A stretch of DNA of 64,000 bases from Thermohalobaculum sp039822785 (GCA_039822785.1 JBCBMO010000004.1:62001-126000); one strand, 5' to 3'. Positions 23,990-33,013 are shown, counted from the stretch's first letter. The notes: generated by a model from the letters alone, not told the origin. Numbers and translations: made by a program.

Positions 23990-25072
23990 ATGCAGGATCT
24001 GGACCCGATCCGGACGAAATACCTGGGCGAAATCGCGGGCGCAGGCGACGAGGCCAAGATCGAGGCGGTCAGGGTCGCGGCGCTCGGCAAGAAGGGCGAG
24101 ATCGCGCTCATGATGCGCGAGCTCGGCAAGATGACGGCTGAGGAGCGCCAGACCGCCGGCCCCGCGCTCAATGCGCTCAAGGATGAGGTCAACGCCGCGC
24201 TGGCCGCGCGCAAGGCCTCGCTCGCCGATGCCGCCCTCGCCGCCCGGCTGGAGACCGAGTGGCTGGACGTGACCCTCGCGCCGCGCCCTGCGCCCCAGGG
24301 CATGATCCATCCGGTCTCCCAGGTGATGGAGGAGATCGCCGCGATCTTCGCCGACATGGGCTTCGAGGTCGCCGAGGGCCCGCAGATCGAGGACGACTGG
24401 TACAACTTCGACGCCCTCAACATCCCGGCTGAGCACCCGACCCGCACCGAGATGGACACCTTCTACATGGCGCAGGCCGAGGGCGATGACCGCCCCCCGC
24501 ACGTGCTGCGCACCCATACCTCGCCGGTGCAGATCCGGGGCATGCAGGCGCGTGGCGCTCCCTGCCGCTTCATCTGCCCCGGCCGGGTCTATCGCGCCGA
24601 CTACGACCAGACCCACACCCCGATGTTCCACCAAGTCGAGGGGCTGGCGATCGACCGCGATATCTCCATGGCCAATCTCAAGTGGGTGCTGGAGGAGTTC
24701 TGCCGCGCCTTCTTCGAGGTCGAGGAGGTGGAGCTGCGTTTCCGCGCTTCCCACTTCCCCTTCACCGAACCCTCGGCCGAGGTCGACATCCGCTGCTCCT
24801 GGGAGGGCGGCACGCTCAAGCTCGGCGAGGGTGAAGACTGGCTCGAGATCCTCGGGAGCGGCATGATCCACCCCAAGGTGCTGGCGGCGGGCAACATCGA
24901 TCCGGCCGAATGGCAGGGCTTCGCCTTTGGCATCGGCATCGACCGGGTGGCGATGCTGAAGTACGGCATCCCCGATCTGCGCGCCTTCTTCGAAAGCGAT
25001 CTGCGGTGGCTGCGCCACTACGGCTTCGCCGCCCTCGACCAGCCCACGCTGCACGCCGGCCTCAGCCGTTGA
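23990..25072 (+). CDS. pheS: Phenylalanine-tRNA ligase alpha subunit
   Basis: A 360-residue class II synthetase subunit. The N-terminal coiled coil (residues 1-85) carries GKKGEIALMMRELG. Catalytic motifs follow: motif 1 region HPVSQVMEEIAAIFADMGFE, EDDWYNFDALNIPAEHPTR, motif 2 RTHTSPVQIRGM and YRADYDQTHTPMFHQVEG, and motif 3 GFAFGIGIDRVAMLKYGI. It charges tRNA-Phe as an alpha2beta2 enzyme with PheT. The ATG at 23990 has GGGGAGAGG upstream. Its partner gene pheT is not adjacent but 2.3 kb downstream, beyond three small genes. Confidence 0.97.
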   Translation: MQDLDPIRTKYLGEIAGAGDEAKIEAVRVAALGKKGEIALMMRELGKMTAEERQTAGPALNALKDEVNAALAARKASLADAALAARLETEWLDVTLAPRPAPQGMIHPVSQVMEEIAAIFADMGFEVAEGPQIEDDWYNFDALNIPAEHPTRTEMDTFYMAQAEGDDRPPHVLRTHTSPVQIRGMQARGAPCRFICPGRVYRADYDQTHTPMFHQVEGLAIDRDISMANLKWVLEEFCRAFFEVEEVELRFRASHFPFTEPSAEVDIRCSWEGGTLKLGEGEDWLEILGSGMIHPKVLAAGNIDPAEWQGFAFGIGIDRVAMLKYGIPDLRAFFESDLRWLRHYGFAALDQPTLHAGLSR

Positions 25073-25575
25073 ACGACGGCCCCTTGGTCCGTGGCTGGGT
25101 GCCCGGGCTGATCGGCGAGGCGGTGGCGCTGCACGGCCGGCTCTACGCCGCAGACTGGGGTTTCGACGATCAGTTCGAAGCGACCGTCGCCGCCGATATG
25201 GGCGCCTTCTTTTCGCGCTTCGACGCCACGCGCGATGTGGTGCTTTCGACCTGGCACGACGGCCGTCTGCGCGGGACCGTCACGCTTGACCTGAGCGATC
25301 CCGAAGGCGCCGCCGGGCAGGGCCACCTGCGATGGTTCCTCGTTGACCCAGCGGCTCAGGGCCACGGCCTTGGCCGGCGGCTTCTCCAGGGCGCCCTTGA
25401 TGCGGCCGATGCGGCGGGCGCCTCCGTTTACTTGATCACCTTCGAGGGGCTCGCACCCGCGCGGCGGCTCTATGAGGCCACGGGTTTCGTCTTGGTCTCG
25501 GAGGAGGAAACCGTGCTCTGGGGGCAGCGCCGGCGCTTCCAGCGCTTCGAACGCCCGGCACTCGGCAATCCCTGA
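25069..25575 (+). CDS. GNAT family N-acetyltransferase
   Basis: About 168 residues of a GNAT fold: GEAVALHGRLYAADWGFDDQ, then HLRWFLVDPAAQGHGLGRRL (the acetyl-CoA-binding Q/RxxGxG/A signature) and YLITFEGLAPARRLYEATGF. The closest match by pattern is the acetyltransferase half of MarR-GNAT proteins. A TTG at 25069 overlapping the pheS stop (TTGA) is the most likely start; GTG at 25099 is the alternative. There is no ATG in this part of the frame. Cotranscription with pheS is likely. Substrate unknown. Confidence 0.8.
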   Translation: MNDGPLVRGWVPGLIGEAVALHGRLYAADWGFDDQFEATVAADMGAFFSRFDATRDVVLSTWHDGRLRGTVTLDLSDPEGAAGQGHLRWFLVDPAAQGHGLGRRLLQGALDAADAAGASVYLITFEGLAPARRLYEATGFVLVSEEETVLWGQRRRFQRFERPALGNP

Positions 25576-25664
25576 CGCGAACGCGCGCTGTGGGGTCGCT
25601 GGCGCAGCGGCCTCAGCGCCTCCTTCGACGATCCTCCGATGAAAGGGCGTTGTTGGAGACGGGC

Positions 25665-26579
25665 ATGACACGGGTCTTGGTGGTCGAGGGCAACACGCCC
25701 GAGGTGCTGGCGGCGAAGGCTGAGGCAGGCGGTCTGGCGCCTGCCGAGCAGTATGCCGCCGCACTACGCCGTTTTGCGCCCGGGCTCGAGGTCGTCATCG
25801 CCAGGCCCTTCTGCGCTCCGGCCGATGTGCTGATCGAGCTCGAGGGCATCGACGGGGTCGCGCTCACCGGCTCCGGCGTCGCCTGGGCGGCGGATGCGCC
25901 GCAGGCGCGACCCCACCGACGGCTGGTCGAGCGGGTCTTCGCGGCCGGCATACCGGTCTTGGGTTCCTGTTGGGGGCTACAGGTGGGCGCGGTGATCCTG
26001 GGCGGCGCCGTCGGGGCCTCGCCGCTGGGGATCGAGGTGCCGGCGGCCCGGGCGGTCACCCTGACCGCGGCGGGGCGGGCGCATGCCCTGCATGCCGACC
26101 GGCCGGCGGTCTTTGACGTGCCCTGCATCCACCGCGACGAGGTCACCCGGGCACCGTCGGGCGCCGTGATCACCGCGGCCAACGATCACTCGGCCATCCA
26201 GGCCATGGTCTACGAGCACGGCGGTGTGCGCCTATGGGGCGTGCAGTACCACCCCGAGCATGGGGCGGATACCGCGCTTGGCTATCTGTTGGCCCGCGGT
26301 GCCGAGGGCATCACCGGGCTCGCGCGCCCGCTGGGCGAGACCGATCTGCACGCGCTTCACGCCGATCTGGGAGACGCCGCTGGCCAGGCCGCCCTCGCCC
26401 GAGCGGATCGCCGCGGTCTTGGCGCCGAGGTCTTCTGCCCCGATCGGCGCGGCGCCGAACTCCGCGCCTGGCTGCGCAGCATTGTCGCCCTGCGCGGCGA
26501 CCTCCCTGAGATCGTCGATGCGCCACCGCCACCCAGGGCGGTTGCGGTTGCAATGGCGGTGGCCTCAGCGCCACGATAA
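25665..26579 (+). CDS. Class I glutamine amidotransferase-like protein
   Basis: A 304-residue protein whose first 230 residues form a class I GATase domain: nucleophile elbow GSCWGLQVG (Cys102), INDHS-type stretch ANDHSAIQAM, and YHPEH with catalytic His and Glu. The C-terminal 70 residues are Ala/Arg-rich and of unknown role. It resembles GuaA-type GATases acting alone or as gamma-glutamyl hydrolases. ATG at 25665 follows TTGGAGACGGGC. An earlier in-frame ATG (25590) adds a basic stretch without family similarity. Confidence 0.82.
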   Translation: MTRVLVVEGNTPEVLAAKAEAGGLAPAEQYAAALRRFAPGLEVVIARPFCAPADVLIELEGIDGVALTGSGVAWAADAPQARPHRRLVERVFAAGIPVLGSCWGLQVGAVILGGAVGASPLGIEVPAARAVTLTAAGRAHALHADRPAVFDVPCIHRDEVTRAPSGAVITAANDHSAIQAMVYEHGGVRLWGVQYHPEHGADTALGYLLARGAEGITGLARPLGETDLHALHADLGDAAGQAALARADRRGLGAEVFCPDRRGAELRAWLRSIVALRGDLPEIVDAPPPPRAVAVAMAVASAPR

Positions 26580-26674
26580 GCCGCTGCCGCGCGCGACACA
26601 GCCCCTGCGCGTGGTCGATATCGGCCCCCGCTGCTAGGTTCCTGCGTGACCGACCGAGCTTAGGGAGCCCCCCA

Positions 26675-27121
26675 ATGTCGTTCTTTGAGAAGCTGCGTCG
26701 CGCCGCCCGCGCCGACGAGGGACTGGCCCGCGCCATGCTGACCCCCTGTGTTTCCGCCATCATGGCGGACGGGGACATGCAGGCCGAGGAGATCAGCCAG
26801 CTCTCCAACCTCTGCAGTTTCAGCCCGATCTTCCACGACATCGAGCCCGAGCGCCTGGCGGAGATCGTGCGCGAGCTGATCGCCGAGATTATGGAGGAGG
26901 GCGGCGATGTAAAGCTGCGCCAGGCGGCGACGGCCATGCCCCCGTCCCTGCGCGAGACCGCCTATTGCTTCGTCGCCCGCATCGTGATGGCGGACGGCAC
27001 GATCGGCGAGCACGAGAAGATGGCGCTCGAGAAGATCGCCAAGCTCCTCGAGCTCGAGGAGAACGTCACGATCCTGATCGAGGACGTCGTGCGGATGATG
27101 CAGCGCTCCCCGCCGGGGTGA
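26675..27121 (+). CDS. TerB family tellurite-resistance-like protein
   Basis: A 148-residue all-helical acidic protein. The two EF-like acidic turns typical of TerB are MADGDMQAEEI (near residue 30) and MADGTIGEHEKMALEKIA (near residue 107). TerB domains are thought to act at the membrane in metal or stress responses; no other ter genes are near. RBS TAGGGAG lies 8 nt before ATG. Confidence 0.85.
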   Translation: MSFFEKLRRAARADEGLARAMLTPCVSAIMADGDMQAEEISQLSNLCSFSPIFHDIEPERLAEIVRELIAEIMEEGGDVKLRQAATAMPPSLRETAYCFVARIVMADGTIGEHEKMALEKIAKLLELEENVTILIEDVVRMMQRSPPG

Positions 27122-27409
27122 CCACGCCCCAGCCGCGCTCCACCTGCCCGAGCGATCACGCCCATCCGCCGCCGCGCCGCGCAGCGGCGTGGGCGGTGGT
27201 GGGGGTGGTGGCGGGCCACCGCGCGCCGGCGCGCCCGCGGCAGCGGGCGTGACGGGGTGCAACCGTGCCCCGCGGCCGATGCAGCGGTGTTCTGCCCGGC
27301 TTGCCTGCCCTTCAGATGCCCGCCCTTCCGATCCCCACCGCGATGCGCTAGGGGAGCGCCACCGACCACAAGTCCCCCGATAGCCCCCCGATAGCCCGAT
27401 GGTAGCCCG
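27122..27409 (+). other. 288-bp structured leader region before pheT
   Basis: No gene. Several GC hairpins can form: CGCCGC-GCA-GCGGCG (27175-27189; same stem as the array at 2488-2554), GGTGG-CGGG-CCACC (27207-27220) and a GCGCGCCGGCGCGC palindrome just after. The segment just before pheT contains ATAGCCCGATGGTAGCCCGATG, a short tandem duplication of TAGCCCGATG. No leader peptide rich in Phe codons was seen. Confidence 0.45.
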
Positions 27410-29851
27410 ATGAAATTCACCCTCTCCTGGCTCCGCACCCACCTGGAGACCGAGGCCAGCCTCGCGGACATTGTAGAAGCGCTGACCGATCTGGGGCTCG
27501 AGGTTGAGGGGGTCGAGGATCCCGCCGCGGCGCTCAACGCCTTCTCGATCGCCCGGGTGATCGAGGCGACCCAGCACCCCAACGCCGACCGCCTGCGCGT
27601 CTGCCGCGTCGAGACCTGGCCCGAGGGGCCCAACAAGCCCTCGGTCGAGGTTCAGGTCGTCTGCGGCGCGCCCAACGCGCGCACCGGCCTGGTCGGGGTC
27701 TTCGCGCCGCCGGGCACCCATGTCCCCGGCACAGGCGTCCATCTCAAGCCGGGGGTGATCCGCGGGGTCGAATCGAACGGCATGCTCTGCTCCGAGCGCG
27801 AGCTTGAGCTGTCGGACGACCACGACGGCATCATCGATCTGCCCGAGGGTACCCCGCTCGGCATCCCCTATGCCGATTACGCCCGCCTCGACGATCCGGT
27901 CATCGAGATCGCGATCACGCCCAACCGACCCGATGCCCTGGGCGTCGCGGGCGTCGCGCGGGATCTGGCGGCACGCGGCCTCGGCACCCTCAAGACCCCC
28001 GCGGTCGCAGCGGTGCCAGGGACCTATCCCAGTCCGATCACCGTCGAGATCGATCCGGCGCTGATCGACAAGGGCTGCCCGGTCTTTGCCGGCCGCCTGA
28101 TCCGGGGCGTCAAGAACGGGCCGTCGCCCGACTGGCTCCAGCGCCAGCTTCGCGCCATCGGCCTGCGCCCGATCTCGGCGCTGGTGGATGTCACCAACTA
28201 TCTGACCTTCGACCGTGCCCGCCCGCTCCATGTCTTCGACGCGGCCAAGGTGAAAGGCGCCCTCCTGCGCATCCACCCGGCGGCGGGCGGCGAGACCCTC
28301 ACCGCACTCGACGACAAGGACTACACGCTCGAGGCGGGGATGATGGCGATCTCCGATGCCGAGGGGGTCGAGAGCATCGCGGGCATCATGGGCGGCCTCG
28401 CCACCGGCTGCACCGAGGAGACCACGGACGTCTTCGTCGAGAGCGCCTATTGGGACCCGGTGACCATCGCGGCCACGGGGCGGCGGCTCAAGATCAACTC
28501 CGACGCCCGCTACCGCTTTGAGCGCGGGGTCGATCCCGCCTTCACCCCCGAAGGCCTCGAGATGGCGACCGCGCTGATCCTGGAGCTTTGCGGGGGCGAA
28601 GCGTCGGAGGTCGTGATCGCGGGCGCCGTGCCCGACACCGCCCGCGCCTACCCCCTCGACCCGGCCCGGGTGGTCAGCCTGGTGGGCCTTGAGATCCCCG
28701 TGGACGAACAGCGGCGCATCCTCACCGCCCTCGGCTTCACCGTCAGCGAGGGTGCTGCAGGCCTCTCCGTCGCCGTGCCCCCCTGGCGGCCGGATGTGCA
28801 CGGCGAGGCGGATCTGGTCGAGGAGATCGCCCGCGTCGCCTCGCTCACCAAGCTGCCCTCCCGCCCCCTGCCGCGCGGCGAGCATGGGGTGGCCGAGGCG
28901 GTGCTGACGCCCATGCAGCGGCGCGAGGCGGCGACGCGCCGGGCGCTTGCCGCCCGCGGGCTGAACGAATGCGTCCACTACAGCTTCGTCTCCGAGAAGG
29001 AGGCCGCACTCTTCGGCGGGCCTGACAGCGGGCTCATGCGCCTCGCCAACCCCATCTCCTCGGAGATGTCGGACATGCGCCCCTCGACCCTGCCGGGGCT
29101 CATGGCGGCGGCGATGCGCAACCAGGCCCGCGGCTTCGGCGAGGTTGGGCTGTTCGAGGTAGGCCCCGCCTTCCATGGCCCCGAGCCCGGCGAACAGGCG
29201 GTGGAGGCCGGCATCCTGCGGGTGGGCCAAACCGCGGCACGGGATTGGTCGGGCACGCGCCGGCCGGTCGATGCCTTCGATGCCAAGGCCGATGCCATCG
29301 CGGCGCTGACCGCCATCGGCGCGGACATCGCGAAGCTGTCGGTCACGCGCGACGCCCCGGCCTGGTTCCACCCCGGCCGCTCCGGCGCACTCAAGCTCGG
29401 CCCCAAGAACACGCTGGCCGTCTTCGGCGAGCTCCATCCCAAGGTGCTGAGCGCGATGGACGTCAAGGGCCCCGCCGTGGCCGCGGTCGTCTTCGTCGAG
29501 GCAGCGCCCTTCCCCAAACGTAAGAGCACCGGGCGCCCGGGTCTCGCGGTCTCGGACCTGCAGACCGTGGAGCGGGACTTCGCCTTCGTGCTCGATGAGC
29601 GCACCGAGGCCGAGACCGTACTGCGCGCCGCCCGCTCGGCGGAGAAGAAGCTGATCGAGAGCGCCACCGTCTTCGACGTCTTCGAGGGGCCCAAGGCGGT
29701 GGACCAGTTCGGCGCGGGCAAGAAGTCGCTCGCGATCTCGGTCCGCCTGCAGCCCACCGCCGCGACGCTCACCGACAAGGAGATCGAGGCGGTGGCCGAG
29801 AAGGTCGTCGCCGCCGTCGCCAAGGCCACGGGCGCCACGCTTCGGGGCTAG
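27410..29851 (+). CDS. pheT: Phenylalanine-tRNA ligase beta subunit
   Basis: An 813-residue PheT of normal length. Domains in order: N-terminal MKFTLSWLRTHLETEASL, EMAP-like tRNA-binding (residues about 40-150, RVIEATQHPNADRLRVCRV), B3/B4 editing domain (about 210-390, PVFAGRLIRGVKNGP), B5 (about 410-480), core (about 490-680) and the C-terminal FDX-ACB anticodon-binding domain (about 715-813, SDLQTVERDFAFVLDE; ISVRLQPTAATLTDKEIE). It forms the alpha2beta2 enzyme with PheS. ATG 27410 is the only sensible start. Its stop lies in a small hairpin. Confidence 0.97.
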   Translation: MKFTLSWLRTHLETEASLADIVEALTDLGLEVEGVEDPAAALNAFSIARVIEATQHPNADRLRVCRVETWPEGPNKPSVEVQVVCGAPNARTGLVGVFAPPGTHVPGTGVHLKPGVIRGVESNGMLCSERELELSDDHDGIIDLPEGTPLGIPYADYARLDDPVIEIAITPNRPDALGVAGVARDLAARGLGTLKTPAVAAVPGTYPSPITVEIDPALIDKGCPVFAGRLIRGVKNGPSPDWLQRQLRAIGLRPISALVDVTNYLTFDRARPLHVFDAAKVKGALLRIHPAAGGETLTALDDKDYTLEAGMMAISDAEGVESIAGIMGGLATGCTEETTDVFVESAYWDPVTIAATGRRLKINSDARYRFERGVDPAFTPEGLEMATALILELCGGEASEVVIAGAVPDTARAYPLDPARVVSLVGLEIPVDEQRRILTALGFTVSEGAAGLSVAVPPWRPDVHGEADLVEEIARVASLTKLPSRPLPRGEHGVAEAVLTPMQRREAATRRALAARGLNECVHYSFVSEKEAALFGGPDSGLMRLANPISSEMSDMRPSTLPGLMAAAMRNQARGFGEVGLFEVGPAFHGPEPGEQAVEAGILRVGQTAARDWSGTRRPVDAFDAKADAIAALTAIGADIAKLSVTRDAPAWFHPGRSGALKLGPKNTLAVFGELHPKVLSAMDVKGPAVAAVVFVEAAPFPKRKSTGRPGLAVSDLQTVERDFAFVLDERTEAETVLRAARSAEKKLIESATVFDVFEGPKAVDQFGAGKKSLAISVRLQPTAATLTDKEIEAVAEKVVAAVAKATGATLRG

Positions 29852-29881
29852 GCAAAGCCCCGGCGTTGGTTGAAACAACCA
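29843..29881 (+). terminator. Paired hairpins at the 3' end of pheT
   Basis: CGGGGCT (29843-29849) pairs with AGCCCCG (29856-29862) across the pheT stop codon, and TGGTTG (29867-29872) pairs with CAACCA (29876-29881). Neither has a T-run, so full termination before mscL is uncertain. Confidence 0.45.
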
Positions 29882-29938
29882 TAGCGCGTGCGCTGACGTA
29901 TGGGTAACCTTCGCGCCTATTGAGATGCGGAGGGCGCC

Positions 29939-30370
29939 ATGCTGCAGGAATTCCGGGAGTTCGCGATCAAGGGCAACGTGGTGGACATGGGGGTGGGCAT
30001 CGTCATCGGCGCCGCCTTCACCACGATCGTCACCAGCTTCGTCGAGGATATCGTCAATCCGATCATTGGGTTGTTCACCGGCGGGATCGATTTTTCCGGC
30101 CTGTTCCTGAACCTCTCAGGCCAGGATGTCGCCTCGGCCACCCAGGCCAAGGAGCAGGGCCTGGCGGTCATCACCTACGGTGTCTTCATCAACGCGGTGA
30201 TCGCCTTTCTGATCGTCGCCTGGATCCTGTTCTTCGTGATCAAGGGCGTGAACGCGCTGAAGCGCGCCGCCGAGAACACGCCAGCGGCGGAGGCGCCGGC
30301 CGAGCCGTCGGAGGATGTGAAGCTGCTGACCGAGATCCGCGATCTGCTGGCGTCAAAACACGCCGGCTGA
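29939..30370 (+). CDS. mscL: Large-conductance mechanosensitive channel MscL
   Basis: A 143-residue MscL. The N-terminal helix and TM1 read EFREFAIKGNVVDMGVGIVI followed by GAAFTTIVTSFVEDIVNP; TM2 is FINAVIAFLIVAWILFFVIK, then the C-terminal cytoplasmic helix KLLTEIRDLLASK. It forms a homopentameric pore that releases solutes on hypo-osmotic shock. RBS CGGAGG lies 7 nt before ATG. Confidence 0.97.
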   Translation: MLQEFREFAIKGNVVDMGVGIVIGAAFTTIVTSFVEDIVNPIIGLFTGGIDFSGLFLNLSGQDVASATQAKEQGLAVITYGVFINAVIAFLIVAWILFFVIKGVNALKRAAENTPAAEAPAEPSEDVKLLTEIRDLLASKHAG

Positions 30371-30377
30371 GGCGCTC

Positions 30378-30698
30378 CTAAAGCCCCAGCGCGCGCATGG
30401 CGGCATAGACGGCCATGGCCCCCAGGATTGCCGCGAAGACGTTACGCAGCGCGGCCCCTAGGGCGAGGCCAGCCAGGGCGCCGGCGATCCGCGCGGGCTC
30501 TGCGGTGAGAACCCCGTCCTCGAACAGCACCAGCGGCGCCACCAGGGCTGGCAGCACGGTGACGGGCACGAAGGAAAGCGCCTCCATCACCACGGGCGGC
30601 AGTTGGCGCCCGGCGAGCAGGCCCAGGAAGGAGAAGCGGATCAAGTAGGTCGCCACGCCGAGCCCGACGATCAGGACCGCGATCTCAAGGTCGGTCAT
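30378..30698 (-). CDS. azlD: AzlD family membrane protein (branched-chain amino acid exporter small subunit)
   Basis: A 106-residue protein with four hydrophobic segments and the family motif TYLIRFSFLGLLAGRQLPP followed by ALSFVPVTVLPALVAPLVLF. AzlD pairs with AzlC (LIV-E class) to export branched-chain amino acids or analogues. Its ATG overlaps the azlC stop by 4 bp (30695-30698). Confidence 0.93.
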   Translation of the reverse strand: MTDLEIAVLIVGLGVATYLIRFSFLGLLAGRQLPPVVMEALSFVPVTVLPALVAPLVLFEDGVLTAEPARIAGALAGLALGAALRNVFAAILGAMAVYAAMRALGL

Positions 30699-31462
30699 GC
30701 ACTCTCTCCTGCGCTCCGGGAGACGCGCCGCGAGACGACGATGCCTGTGGCGATGCCGATGGCGCTGGCGAGCATCAGACCGAAGCCGGACGGCACCCAG
30801 ACCAGCAGCACTGCGGCCAGGGCGGCGGTGCTTGCAGCGGCCACGTTTGCCGTGCCGCGGATCATCGGCGCGGCGACGGCCAGGAACGTGGCCGGCACCG
30901 CGAAGTCCAATCCCCAGCTTGCGGGGATCAGCGCGCCGAAGATGGCGCCCACCGCCGTGGCAACCGTCCAGACGCTCGTCGTCACGACACCGACCCCGAA
31001 GTAAAAGCCGAGACGGTCGCTGATCGGCTCGTCGGGTCGCGCGCGATAGCGTGCCATCGACAGCGCGAAGGCCTGATCGTGCAGAAACCAGGCGGCGGGC
31101 ACGCGCCAGAGCATCCCCACCGATCGCCAGTGCACGGCGATCGAGGCCGAGTACATCGCCATCCGCAGGTTCACGACGGCACCGGTGAGGATCGCCACGG
31201 CCACCGGCGCGCCGTCCGACAGCACCTGCATGGCGGCCAGCTGCGACGCCCCGGCCGTGACGATCGCGGTATAGGCCATGGTCTGCGCAAAGGAGAACCC
31301 GGTCTCCACCGCCACGGTGCCGAAGATCACGCCGAAGGGCGCCACCGCCAGCAGCACCGGCAGCGCCGCCCAGGCACCAGCCAGAAACCCACGCCGGCTG
31401 GGATGGGGCGGCGGGGGCGCGTCATCGGTTTGGGGCGGGGCCGTCACGAATGAGGAGGTCAT
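30695..31462 (-). CDS. azlC: AzlC family branched-chain amino acid exporter large subunit
   Basis: A 255-residue polytopic protein. The first segment, AALPVLLAVAPFGVIFGTVA, and VTAGASQLAAMQVLSDGAPV, then YSASIAVHW and WFLHDQAFALSMARY, are family hallmarks. It has a cytoplasmic Pro-rich N-terminus (PPPPHPSRRG). It forms an exporter with the overlapping azlD product. Both genes are convergent with mscL. Confidence 0.93.
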   Translation of the reverse strand: MTSSFVTAPPQTDDAPPPPHPSRRGFLAGAWAALPVLLAVAPFGVIFGTVAVETGFSFAQTMAYTAIVTAGASQLAAMQVLSDGAPVAVAILTGAVVNLRMAMYSASIAVHWRSVGMLWRVPAAWFLHDQAFALSMARYRARPDEPISDRLGFYFGVGVVTTSVWTVATAVGAIFGALIPASWGLDFAVPATFLAVAAPMIRGTANVAAASTAALAAVLLVWVPSGFGLMLASAIGIATGIVVSRRVSRSAGESA

Positions 31463-31589
31463 GCCTCATTCCTACCTGCTTATCGCCCCAGGAGCAGGCG
31501 ATTTATCCTGATGTTTACGTTCAGGGTTCTTGATGTGCGGGTGTTCGAGTGCCGCCGCTCGCGGCTCGGTTGCAGCAGTTCCAGGTTGG

Positions 31590-31612
31590 GACGTTTTGTA
31601 ACCGAAAACGTC
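31590..31612. promoter_or_regulatory. 8-bp inverted repeat in front of a small membrane-protein gene
   Basis: GACGTTTT (31590-31597) and AAAACGTC (31605-31612) are perfect inverted arms around GTAACCG. It lies 128 bp from azlC and 78 bp from the ATG at 31690, between divergent genes, which fits a dimeric regulator site. No T-run suits a terminator. Confidence 0.4.
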
Positions 31613-31689
31613 AGTCGAAGCCGACGGCTTCGGCTCAGTAACGCGTTCGTCGATGTCTCCGATAGACCTGCACATCCTTGAGGGAGTGG

Positions 31690-31977
31690 ATGGCCATGCA
31701 TCAGATGGGCCTCGTTCGCACGTTACGCGCCGCCTTAATCCTCTTCGCCGCGATTCTCGTCGTCGCGGAGATGATCGTTTTCTTCCGTGGCACACCGTCG
31801 GAGGCCGCCGGCAGGGCGCCCTCGATGCCGCAGGCCACGAGTTTCGCCGCCGACGGCACCGATGGCCGTGCCACGCTGCCGGCTGGTGTCGGCGCGGTGG
31901 GCTTCGACGGTGCGCCGGGCTTCGAGCGTCGGGAGGCCGCCGGTGGTGCGGTCGATCTGGCGGCAGCGCGGTTCTAA
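31690..31977 (+). CDS. Hypothetical single-TM small protein
   Basis: A 95-residue protein. One membrane helix (LRAALILFAAILVVAEMIVF, residues about 9-28) is followed by a small Gly/Ala-rich soluble tail (GRATLPAGVGAVGFDGAPGF). No family recognised. ATG 31690 has GGGAG 6 nt upstream, which supports translation. It could be a small membrane regulator or an anchored periplasmic peptide. The stop is followed 112 bp later by fdhD. Confidence 0.5.
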   Translation: MAMHQMGLVRTLRAALILFAAILVVAEMIVFFRGTPSEAAGRAPSMPQATSFAADGTDGRATLPAGVGAVGFDGAPGFERREAAGGAVDLAAARF

Positions 31978-32089
31978 CCCGACCGACCCCATCGACGGGC
32001 CAGCAGCGCGCGTGATCCTCGCGTTGCCGTCACCGCCGGGGATGCCTAGGCTCTCCCTTACCGCGTGAAAGCGCCAGCGTGAGGGATCT

Positions 32090-33013
32090 ATGCCGCGCAA
32101 CCTGTCCTCGAGGCCGATCGACCCCGTCGAAACCGACGCGGCGGCGGAGCAACCCTTTCTGATCGCACCCCGCCCGGATGACCCGCGCCTGACCCGCGCG
32201 GTGGCGGGCATCGACCAAACCGGCGCCGAGGCCGAGATCCGCGTGGTCGAGGAGCGGGCACTCACGATCTTCCTCAACGGCCAGGAGATCGTGACGGCGA
32301 TGACGATCGGGGATTACCCCGAGTACCTCGCCACCGGCTACCTGCTGAACCAGGGCATGCTGCGCACCGACGACGTGGTGACCGGCGTCGATTTCGACGA
32401 GGAACTCGAGACCGTCGTGGTCCGCACCGAGCGGACGACGGACTACGAGGAGAAGCTGAAGAAGAAGACCCGCACCTCGGGCTGCGCGGTCGGCACGGTC
32501 TTCGGCGACGTGATGGAGGGGTTGGAGGGGCTGAGCCTCCCTGCCACGACCCTGCGCACCTCCGACCTCTATGGGCTGGCGCGCGCGATCAACACCCATC
32601 CCTCGCTGTACCTGGAGGCCGGGGCGATCCACGGCACGGTCCTCTGCCGCGGCGCCACGCCGCTCGTGTTCATGGAGGACGTCGGGCGGCACAACGCGGT
32701 GGATAAGATCGCCGGCTGGATGCTCGCCGAGGGTGTGCCGGGGGCGGACAAGCTCCTCTACACCACGGGGCGGCTCACCTCCGAGATGGTGATCAAATGC
32801 GCGCTCATGGGTATCCCGGCGCTTGCCTCACGCTCCGGCTTCACGGCCTGGGGGGTGGATCTCGCGCGTCAGGTTGGCCTGACGCTGATCGGGCGGATGC
32901 GCGGCGAACGCTTCCACTGCCTGTCAGGGCATGAACGCTTGATCTTCGACGCCGAACGCCGCGGCGAGGAAGAGGACCCCAAACACCGCCGCAAGAGCGC
33001 CGACAGAGGGTGA
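32090..33013 (+). CDS. fdhD: Formate dehydrogenase accessory sulfurtransferase FdhD
   Basis: A 307-residue FdhD protein: FLNGQEIVTAMTIGDYPEYL, ATGYLLNQGML, VFMEDVGRHNAVDKIAGWML, TTGRLTSEMVIKCALMGIPA and SRSGFTAWGVDLAR are all present. FdhD passes sulfur from IscS to the molybdenum cofactor of formate dehydrogenase. The usual CxxC sulfur-relay loop reads SGCAVGT here, so only the first cysteine is present. Starting the MobA-MobB-MoeA cluster, it is consistent with molybdoenzyme maturation; no formate dehydrogenase genes are in view. Confidence 0.93.
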   Translation: MPRNLSSRPIDPVETDAAAEQPFLIAPRPDDPRLTRAVAGIDQTGAEAEIRVVEERALTIFLNGQEIVTAMTIGDYPEYLATGYLLNQGMLRTDDVVTGVDFDEELETVVVRTERTTDYEEKLKKKTRTSGCAVGTVFGDVMEGLEGLSLPATTLRTSDLYGLARAINTHPSLYLEAGAIHGTVLCRGATPLVFMEDVGRHNAVDKIAGWMLAEGVPGADKLLYTTGRLTSEMVIKCALMGIPALASRSGFTAWGVDLARQVGLTLIGRMRGERFHCLSGHERLIFDAERRGEEEDPKHRRKSADRG

